A stretch of 64,000 nt of DNA, from the NCBI GenBank assembly GCA_036426205.1, contig CM071567.1:292636405-292700404 (forward strand), in the 5' to 3' direction. The position numbers and the translations under genes were made by a program. Position 1 is the first letter of the stretch; every line of letters begins with the position of its first letter. The stretch comes from Ascaphus truei. Its lineage: Eukaryota; Chordata; Amphibia; Anura; Ascaphidae. Under the pieces are notes generated by a model that saw only the letters and a list, made by a program, of their open reading frames with translations, had not been told where the DNA came from and searched no databases. Shown piece by piece: positions 56,801 through 64,000 of this stretch.

Positions 56801-57090
56801 AAGTGAGAAACCAAGGGGAGGATTGGGGAGTGATCACAGGGCCACACTAATTGAGTAAAGTGAAAAAGTATATAATAATAATGGTAATTGTAAATGTGGG
56901 TGCAAACTGTGAACTGATAAGTGAATCAGGCAAAAAGAGGGGGAAGGGGAACACAAAATGAATGAGTCCCCTAAAGAATTCACTAACTGCACACCTACAT
57001 TATGTAGTGTGCAAGTTAGTGAATTCTTTAGGGACCATTCATTTTGTGTTCCCCTTCCCCCTCCTTTTGCCTGATTCACAAGTGAGAAAC
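56801..57090. repeat. Hairpin-forming inverted repeat
   Basis: GTGAATCAGGCAAAAAGAGG ... AATTCACTAACTGCACAC (56922-56994) is mirrored by GTGTGCAAGTTAGTGAATTC ... TTTTGCCTGATTCAC (57008-57078), loop about 13 bp. ACAAGTGAGAAACCA (56799) and ACAAGTGAGAAACAA (57078) stand outside it as direct repeats. Confidence 0.85.
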
Positions 57091-57955
57091 AATTCAATAA
57101 AATACAATTGTGTTGTCAAAGCACCTATAACATAACTCAGACAGGTGGGTTTTTTCTAGTCAACAATATCCAAATCCCAATTCGTGCGAGGGGCCTTCGT
57201 TGTATTCCCATTCTAAAGCAAAGAGTAAGCGGAACCTACCAGCCTAGTGGAGTAAAATATATCCTTGTACAGCTGTTCCATAGTAAGGGCAGCTACTTGG
57301 TGGCTTTGCTGCTTGTGGAAGAGTAGTAAATGTAGTCAATTGTTACATTATATTTATCTTACTGATATTAAGTAATAATAGTAATGATAATGTACTAACT
57401 AACTATATTTTATCACCATAAACCACGAAATGTAATAACATGCAACGTGTTTGATATTTGTTTAAAGAGAAAATATATTTAAGTATATTTACAGACATGT
57501 AATATTACAATCCAAAAAATCTCAAACTCTCATTTTAACCAGACTCAATATTCCTTCAAATGTGAATGAGAAAGTCAGAATCCACAAAGTCTCTCACTCA
57601 TTAACAAAATTTGCGATATTCCATTTATATTTAATTTTTTACCTTCTCTGACAATGATGTTCTATAGTTCACAACCCCCTCAATTATCTCATTTATTAAT
57701 AAATAGATTATGTACAATCTGCCTCAGTAACAATAATAAACACTGCACCCAATTAAGGACTAGGATTTTTTTTTCCTTTATAAACCTGGTGCTATTTGTG
57801 GACCGTTTTTTGCGCAGCCACAAACCCTTTGCCAAATACAACCACCACAACCTCTCATTAATAGCAACTGTCTCAACACCTAAAAGTAACACTTCAATAT
57901 TGAAATGCGATGGGCCACTCGGCGGTGTGATGCAGGAATATAGACAAATCTTGTT
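57091..57955. other. Non-coding, AT-rich
   Basis: No coding, RNA or repeat signal recognised before the satellite begins. Confidence 0.5.
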
Positions 57956-58350
57956 GACAGTTTTGGTGAGGATGTATTACAGTCATATCATCCTGGCCAC
58001 TGACCTGTTATTGGGTGGGATGTATTACAGATCATATCTCTTGCATGACTGTTTATGGGTGGGATGTATTACCAGGTCATATCTCTTTGCACTGACGTGT
58101 TTTATGGGTGGGATGTATTACAGGTCATATCTCTTGCAACTTGACAGGTTATGGGTGGGATGCATTACAGGTCACATCTCTCTTGCACTGACGTTAATGG
58201 GTGTGATGTATTACAGGACACATCTCTTGCACTGACAGTTTATGGGGTGGTGTGAATTACCCACACATCTCTTGCACTGACAGTTATGGGTGTGCACCGG
58301 TCCCCACATCTCTCTTGCACTGACGTATGGGTGGAATGCATTACAGGTTG
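57956..58350. repeat. 44-bp satellite, first block (degenerate)
   Basis: Units built on TCTCTTGCACTGACAGTTAT and GGGTGGGATGTATTACAGG, with many small indels. The second block is at 58880-59476. Frames rich in Tyr/Arg/Ser across the units are artefacts. Confidence 0.85.
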
Positions 58351-58879
58351 ATGGAGATAGGGAAAGAGCAACGGCACCTTACTTCTATTCCTCCACTCCG
58401 ATCATAACATAATATTGCTCGTCCATGGCCTCCAAAGGTTTCCGCTGCAAGAAAAAGAGAAAGGATGGAAGGCAAGACGATTAGGGAGAAAAAGAGGGGG
58501 TGTAAAGAGAAGAAGTCGGAAGGACAAAAAGGCGAGGAAGCCAAACAGCAGCGACCTGAGACGAGGGCGTATAGAGCACCGAAAGGGGGATGGGGAGAGA
58601 CAATAACGTCTGAGATAGACGGAGGAAATAAAAAGTGGGGTATGAAAAGCGCAATCAGTGGTGACAAGCCAAGGAGAGAGCCGGCAGGGAGGGGGGTGGG
58701 GCGTAGAAAAACATCGAAAGCAGAGAAACGAGGACCGATGGATAATCGAGGCGAAGAGGAGAGATGTGGCAAGAAAAAATCGGAAGACGCGTCCCAACAC
58801 TACCGACACGGTTAAGGACATAACAGGGTACCCGCCTCAGTAGGGGGAGCCGCTGCTACTTGAGGTGCGCACGAACAGC
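58351..58879. other. Purine-rich insertion or low-quality stretch inside the satellite
   Basis: A/G-rich on the plus strand (GAAAAAGAGAAAGGATGG and similar), with mixed composition but no recognisable family. The sequence on both sides is satellite. It may be a degraded purine minisatellite or poor consensus; no gene is supported. Confidence 0.45.
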
Positions 58880-59476
58880 TATGGGTTGGAGGTATTACGG
58901 ACCATCTCTTGCACTGAACTGAGTTATGGTCTGGGATGCATTAGTCACATGTGGTTCCCACATATTTGCAGTCGACAGTATATGGGGGTGGATGCATTAC
59001 AGGACCCATCTCTTGCACCTGACAGTTATAGGTGGGGGATTATTACAGACACTCTCTCTTGCACTACAACAGTTTAGGTTGGGATGCATTACAGGTCACA
59101 TCTCTTGCACTGACAGCTATGGGTGGGATGTATTACAGGACACATCTCTTGCACTGACAGTTATGGGTGGGATGCATTACAGGTCACATCTCTTGCAGTG
59201 ACAGTTATGGGTGGGATGCATTACAGGACACATCTCTTGCACTGACAGTTATAGGTGGGATGTATTACAGGACACATCTCTTGCACTGACAGTTATGGGT
59301 GGGATGTATTACAGGACACATCTCTTGCCTGACAGTTATGGGTGGGGTGTATTACACGACACATCTCTTGCACTGACAGTAATGGGTGTGCACCGGTCAC
59401 ATCTCTTGCACTGACAGTTATGGGTGTGCACCGGTCACATATCTTGCACTGACAGTTATGGGTATGCACGGGTCAC
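58880..59476. repeat. 44-bp satellite, second block (regular)
   Basis: CTTGCACTGACAG recurs at 59104, 59148 and so on with a period of exactly 44 bp; about 12-13 units are visible. The last units shorten to GTGTGCACCGGTCACATCTC. Regularity increases toward the right edge, which lies about 65 bp from a splice donor on the opposite strand. Confidence 0.92.
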
Positions 59477-59542
59477 ACCCCCAGCCACTGCCTGCGCTCC
59501 TCCCATCCTTGTTCCCAGCACTCGGCGTCCACCATGACTCAC

Positions 59543-59644
59543 CCGGGCTTCCCGCTCCAGCTCACAGTGCAGCCTGGAGCCTTTCAGTTTCCGCACGATG
59601 TGCGCGATGGTCACGGACAGCTCGCCCTCCTCTCCCTGCATCAT
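59543..59644 (-). CDS. Unidentified first coding exon, 34 codons, clean splice donor
   Basis: From ATG at 59644 down to CGG|GTGAGT at 59543, exactly 102 nt: MMQGEEGELSVTIAHI then VRKLKGSRLHCELEREAR. Codon phase at the donor is 0. The region 59500-59760 is a local CpG-rich island containing a GTTACCTGG...CCGCC upstream block, fitting a promoter and 5' UTR at 59645-59770. The peptide is charged and probably helical, as at the start of coiled-coil proteins; I do not recognise the gene. The second Met is also possible as a start. The satellite lies immediately inside the predicted intron. Other frames across the island are less protein-like. Confidence 0.6.
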
Positions 59645-59775
59645 GTCCGCTGCTTCCCGGGGCCCTCACCCCCACACACACCGCGCACCAGCACCAGCCG
59701 TTACCTGGCAACAAAGCGCCGCCTCCCAGCGCGCTGCTCCGACTGGAAACAACAACCCCGGGGCCCAGCACTTTA
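59645..59775 (-). promoter_or_regulatory. CpG island upstream of the 59543-59644 exon
   Basis: GC-rich with many CpG (GCGCGCTGGGAGGCGGCG on the minus strand), falling off abruptly at both sides in an AT-rich neighbourhood. It would contain the transcription start of the minus-strand exon. No TATA box seen. Inference from composition and position only. Confidence 0.45.
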
Positions 59776-59879
59776 GTTCCGACCCCTTGTCACCCAGCTT
59801 TGTGCTCTTCTATTACAATTGCTCGGCAATAGATAGTTATGTAGTGTTACACATCGCCGCAGGTGCACATGTATAGTCC

Positions 59880-60655
59880 CAGTCTCCAGATATCAGCCTG
59901 GGTATATAAATCATACATTTACAGAACATTTCTAGTCTTCAAGTGACATGTTAAAATGGCATGTACAGTATGTGAAGTGCAGACTTCAGTAGGTGAGAGG
60001 CCGTGTAAGTACCAGACCACAGATGTTCAGACGCTCTAACACAGTGGGGTATGTGTATCACAGCAACAGTGGAGCCAATCCGGGCAAACAAACAGCACCC
60101 GATGTATCAAAGACAAAACAATCCTGTTTCTTTCAATGGGACTTTTCTCTTTGATACATACATATGGTGCCGGGTTTTTTTTTTTGCATTATTTTATCAA
60201 TTGTCAATGTCAATAAAACTGGGTAAAATGGAAAATAAGTATCTAATTAAACTATAATCTTATATGCACAATTACAGTGTTGTCATAATTAAATAAATGT
60301 AACTATATAGCTATATATTGTAAAATTCTGTTTTTCTGTTATTTTAAATGTAATGCAAAACTTTTAATCAACGACAAATTCATAAAACATGCAGTATTCT
60401 GGCTGATACACTAAAAACATATCATCATTAGTTTTTTCCGCAGTGCACGGGTTAGCCTGAGGCCTCCCTGGGTAACATGGCACGCTGGGTGAGAAACATA
60501 TGGCACATTAAGATAGTCCTCTTTACTGTCAGAAGGAGCAGCAGTGATTCGCAAAGCAATGTGTTGCTGGCCTTTCAGTTAGTGAAACGGGTGGATATAG
60601 ACAGTTTACTTAGTCAAAATAATATTTTACTTACTTGCAGATACTCCTATACACA
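59880..60655. other. Non-coding, AT-rich
   Basis: A loose inverted pair near 60090-60170 (GATGTATCAAAGACAAAAC ... TCTCTTTGATACATACA) is the only structure noticed. Confidence 0.5.
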
Positions 60656-61040
60656 GTGGCGGATTTCCCATTAGGCTGAGTAGGCTATAGCCTGAGTGGC
60701 AAATTGTGGGGAGCATCATTTTGGGGGGGAGAAAATTATGTGTGTACTGTATGTGTGTGAGACAACCTTTAGGCTGCGGCCCCGCTGGCGCTGACCGTGC
60801 TCATGCTTGAGAGCGATGACGTCACCAGCTCTCCAAGCATGAGCGCTGGGTGTCCTGTCTATTTTGCAAGCGCGCGCGTGGGGGCATGTTGAGCGCGCTT
60901 CAAACTCTTTTTTTTGTCTCCCCAAGCGCCAAGCTTGGGAGAGCGCGCGCGTACCGTGTGAGCGGGGACAGGACAATTTAAATTGCAGGAACTAAACTCG
61001 GCAAGCGCCGCGCGCTCAGCGCTATCGTGGACGCAGCCTT
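60656..61040. mobile_element. DNA-element remnant followed by complete GC-rich miniature element, family C
   Basis: 60656-60720 (CAGTGGCGGATTTCCCATTA) is the end of a dispersed DNA element. 60769-61040 is a whole family C element: TTAGGCTGCGGCCCCGCTGG at the left, CTATCGTGGACGCAGCCTTA at the right. It contains GATGACGTCACC (a CRE-like TGACGTCA), CCAAGCATGAGCGCTGGG and CTTGGGAGAGCGCGCGCG. Copies in pieces lie at 3651-4025 and 4807-5722. Confidence 0.7.
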
Positions 61041-61107
61041 ACCTTTTCCGTAGCGGGCTCTCTCCCGCCCAACAGAAAGGAGAGGAGACGGAAGAGAAAT
61101 TGTAGAG

Positions 61108-61286
61108 CAGTGTTTTTCAACCAGGGTTCTTAGGAACCCTTGGGTTCCCCAGAGATCTCTAAAGGGTTCCCTGTAATTTTCAGGTAATTTTAAAAGCGTT
61201 GATGTGAAATGCACTGTTAGAGAGGCTTTGGAGTTCCTCTGAATTTCACACAGGGTTCCTTAACCAAAAAAGGTTGGACACTATTG
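61108..61286. mobile_element. hAT-like miniature element, 179 bp
   Basis: Begins CAGTGTTTTTCAACCAGGG and ends GGTTGGACACTATTG. It is flanked by the exact 8-bp repeat TTGTAGAG (61100-61107, 61287-61294). The interior GGAACCCTTGGGTTCCCC is palindromic. Related termini start the tandem array at 40470. Confidence 0.85.
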
Positions 61287-61294
61287 TTGTAGAG

Positions 61295-62096
61295 AATATC
61301 AGGATACATTATATTGTACTTCTTGGGTAGCTACTACACTCTTTTGCCTCTTTCTTGATAAATAATGGCTGACACACTGCAGTGGAAGGGGGAGCTTCTA
61401 GGAGAATTTCTAGAAAAAGCCACTGTTACCATTGTACAATTTCCCATGGTATATACTAATAGCAAGTCTATAACAAGTCTTATTTTCACTCTATTGTTTA
61501 TTCTTTACCCATATGAATGAATTACTTGCTCAATGTGATTAGGGCAAAAAACATCAACCCCGACCATCAATTGAATCTTCTCAAACAAAATTCGTGGCTC
61601 GCTTAAACATGTCACATTTCTTGCAGTCACAAAGACCTTTGATATTCAATTTAAAACCCAAAAGTTGGTGCTACCAGTGTCGCTTAGTAATGTACTAAAA
61701 TAAAGTGAAAATAAGGTGCAAAAACAACAATACAATAGTACTGTGTAATTAAATGCAACTGTGTAATTAAACTGCAAATCGTGATCAGAACCAAATAATT
61801 ATATAAACACATATATGTGAAAGTGATAAATATATTGCTTCAAAAGAACCTCCACTCAATCCCTTAAATAAGGAACGGTTTCCTAAGTTCCTTAGTGTAT
61901 GTAGATTTCTTCTAAGCGAAAAAGGGCAAGCGCTGATCGCCACCCAAAAGAGAAAGAAAACACAGCAAATAGTGCAATAGCATATGGACACGTCAGATAT
62001 TCTGAATTGAGCTGTATCTTTATAAAATTTGTACTCGCATTTTACAAAATGAAAGCAGGCATATCTCAAGTTAGAATTCGTCCTTGATATAGATTC
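61295..62096. other. Non-coding, AT-rich
   Basis: No coding, RNA or clear repeat signal recognised. Confidence 0.5.
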
Positions 62097-62398
62097 AGGT
62101 GGATAGGGAGAATCTCAGGAGATAGAAGAAGACACAATAGTGTAGATTGTACACAAAATATATTTATCTCTTTAAAATTTAGCGACTTTGCACTTACAAT
62201 AAGTACACTGGTTAGCACAACGTAAAAACAATGTACAAGATAGAAGTTGAATCTCCTGGATCGGAGACCCGCTCCAACCTCACCCCCTCGGTGGATGTCG
62301 GCGTCTCGCACTGGTTAATGTCTGTCACTTCCAAAAAGTTTTTAACTCATGAGGAAGCGGACCGCCAGCGATACGCGTAGAGTCTGGAGTGGCAGGCT

Positions 62399-62745
62399 AA
62401 GGCCCCGGTCACGGCGCTCTAATTGCCGCCCGCGCTTTTAGCTGCGCGTTCCGGCGTTTCCCCGGTCTGCAGCTCACTGAAGGAGCAGAGACCAGGGGCG
62501 GGCGTGGCGGAGGAATGACAGGGGCGTGGCCATGATGTCACCCGGCAGGTTCGCCCTCATTGGCTGAACCGCCGGGGGGGGGGGGCCTAGCTGCTCGCCG
62601 CGAGTTCCTGCTCTCAATTCTATTGAGAGTAGGAGTAGCTCTCGCGCGAGCGCTGCGGCCCCCCCTCGCAGCGGGCCCGGCGCCATTGCGGGGAGGGCTC
62701 TCGTGAGCGCAGCGGACGCTGTAGCAGGCAGCGGGGGCAAGGCCT
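62399..62745. mobile_element. GC-rich miniature element, family D
   Basis: TAAGGCCCCGGTCACGGCGC at the left and GCAGCGGGGGCAAGGCCTA at the right. It carries the same GTTCGCCCTCATTGGCTGAA plus CCGCCGGGGG block as the copies at 4205-4806 and 5131. CpG-rich; the Arg/Ala/Pro-rich frames across it are compositional. Confidence 0.65.
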
Positions 62746-62983
62746 AAGAGAACACTATGGAAGACGCGTTCCCTGTTCCCGGGTGGCCTTAACCGGAAAT
62801 GACAGATGGAAGCAGTGCGAGACGTCGTAATCCAGAGGTGTTGAGGCTGAAGCGTGTGCTCGATCCAGGAGCTTCCACTTCTATCTTGTATATTGTTTTT
62901 ACTATGTGTTAAGAGTGTACTTATTGTAAGTGCAAAGTCGCTAAGTTTTAAAGAGAGAAATATATTGTGTGTACAATCTACAC

Positions 62984-63935
62984 CAGGGGCGCGCAAACGT
63001 CCTGCTCTCTGCCCCCCCCCCCCTTCATGGCGTCAAATGACGCCTTGGGGTCATGTCACGTTTTTTATTTACATGATGTGTCCCTGACTGGAGCGCTCCT
63101 TTTCCACTCCAAACCAAGACGTGACCCACAGTGTCAATTGACGCCGCGTCTCCATGGTAACGGATGTCAAATGATGCCGCAGGGTCATGTCAACGACAAA
63201 AAACAGCACAAAGACGCAGATCGTGAAGTATATCAAAATTATATTATTGACATATAAAAGGTAAGTATTCTGCGTACATCAATATAAAAGATAATTCACA
63301 TTGTATGGTTTAAACACAAAGGTTACCACACGCCACACAGGAATCAGTCGTAAGGAGGACAAACATCATCCGGAACAGCCTGGGAGATCCAACAGAGTGA
63401 TCCGATCCTGTCTGCAGATTCCTGTGTGGCGTGTGGTAACCTTTGTGTTTAAACCATACAATGTGAATTATCTTTTATATTGATGTACGCAGAATACTTA
63501 CCTATTATATATTTCAATAATATAATTTTGATATACTTCACTATATGCGTCTTTGCGCTGTGTTTTTTGTCGTTGTTTTCCTAGTGCATTGAGGGTGCTG
63601 AGGCACCCTCCTTATCATCAGCTGCAGTCACCTTTGTTATAATACACAGTTATGTATACCTTTCAATTTGTCACTGTGTGTTAAAACACTCATGGTACTG
63701 TTTGGGTGATTATCACCAAGATTGGTCAAATCACTTTATGGTTATAATTTAGTTGCGCACTTTCTTTTGTTCACAATAATGTCACGTCACATGGCCCCAC
63801 AGCGTCATTTGATGCTGCGTTGTTATGGAGACGAGTGGATACGGAACCCGGGTAAGTGAGCCATGCCTGCCCCCCCCCCCCCCCCCCCCCCCCCCCAAAA
63901 AAAGTCTCGCGGCCCCCCCAGTTTGCACACCGCTG
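62984..63935. mobile_element. hAT-like element, 952 bp, with internal palindrome
   Basis: Begins CAGGGGCGCGCAAACG and ends CAGTTTGCACACCGCTG, inverted termini of the same family as 19799-20135. It is flanked by ATCTACAC (62976-62983) and ATCTACTC (63936-63943), an 8-bp duplication with one mismatch. Inside, 63190-63585 is a separate fold-back, so the extra length is probably an insertion. A C-run lies at 63871-63896. Confidence 0.85.
63190..63585. repeat. Fold-back palindrome nested in the hAT-like element
   Basis: AACGACAAAAAACAGCACAAAG ... CACACGCCACACAGGAATC (63191-63348) is mirrored by GATTCCTGTGTGGCGTGTGG ... CTGTGTTTTTTGTCGTT (63417-63575), loop about 65 bp. Arms are nearly identical. 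Non-coding. Confidence 0.85.
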
Positions 63936-64000
63936 ATCTACTCACTTGTGTCTCTCCTCAATCTCTTATGAGATTCTCCCTATCCACCTAATTTTACATC

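Larger units (their letters stand above)
62097..63985. repeat. Fold-back element with nested insertions
   Basis: Left arm 62097-62215 (GATAGGGAGAATCTC ... TTGTACACAAAATATATTTA ... CTTACAATAAGTACACT). Its inverse is 62905-62983 (AGTGTACTTATTGTAAGTGC ... GTGTACAATCTAC) joined to 63936-63985 (CTCACTTGTG ... GAGATTCTCCCTATCC). The right arm is split by the hAT-like element 62984-63935. A family D miniature element (62399-62745) lies in the loop. Confidence 0.82.

Noticed and set aside
57108..57326. 72-codon plus-strand frame with protein-like composition
   Set aside because: No splice sites, homologue or conserved motif recognised; length is within chance expectation.
57956..59476. CRISPR-like or protein-repeat array with a 44-bp period
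   Set aside because: Units are head-to-tail with no spacers and carry indels that break any frame; a satellite.
62474..62996. Ala/Arg/Pro-rich frames of 88 and 152 codons on the minus strand
   Set aside because: They run across a family D miniature element whose relatives elsewhere in the window do not share the frame.

Overview
The window is repeat-dominated vertebrate nuclear DNA, most likely from an amphibian and probably a frog. I infer this from the repeat mix: DIRS-type tyrosine-recombinase retrotransposons, a CR1-like LINE tail, an L2-like LINE carrying a 2A-type motif, a Penelope-like element, pogo-like and hAT-like miniature elements, and many fold-back elements. It is not bacterial and contains no operon. 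The host coding signal is small. One gene is recognised with confidence, SEL1L3 (a single-pass secretory-pathway protein with Sel1-like repeats), present as isolated exons. Its N-terminal exon is at 10542-11097 (+). The next three exons are at 41376-41502, 48785-48906 and 49714-49829 (+). Inverted, indel-damaged copies of those three lie at 38234-38358, 30968-31092 and 30036-30149 (-). A further exon is at 27127-27260 (-). Two other host exons are visible: a 168-bp collagen (type IV-like) triple-helix exon at 40179-40346 (+), and an unidentified first coding exon with a clean splice donor at 59543-59644 (-).

Layout. 1-10.5 kb: AT-rich DNA with hAT-like, pogo-like and nested GC-rich miniature elements, plus a broken CR1-like LINE. 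10.5-14.3 kb: SEL1L3 exon, then a Penelope-like element split by other repeats. 14.3-17.8 kb: a nearly complete but frameshifted L2-like LINE (-). 17.8-24.2 kb: fold-backs, a hAT insertion and G/CA-rich minisatellite. 24.2-26.75 kb: a very purine-rich 25-bp tandem array. 27-29.6 kb: a SEL1L3 exon, then low-complexity sequence. 29.58-50.285 kb: a giant inverted repeat with arms of about 9.3 kb and a spacer of about 2.1 kb; each arm carries three SEL1L3 exons, a CR1 3' tail and a DIRS element of about 5.6 kb. 50.3-55 kb: a third DIRS copy lacking its recombinase. 55-64 kb: LINE tails, fold-backs, a 44-bp satellite, the unknown first exon and hAT-like elements.

The most striking structure is the giant inverted repeat. 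The right-arm SEL1L3 exons are intact and splice in phase. Every left-arm exon carries one- to three-base indels. Both arms carry the same (GCT)11 tract. This fits either a very recent inverted duplication or an assembly in which one molecule was joined to its own reverse complement and left unpolished. The gene order cannot be collinear as shown, because the exons lie on both strands. I do not see a new defence, metabolic or signalling system. The long proline/serine/arginine-rich and histidine/threonine-rich reading frames are translations of simple repeats, not genes.
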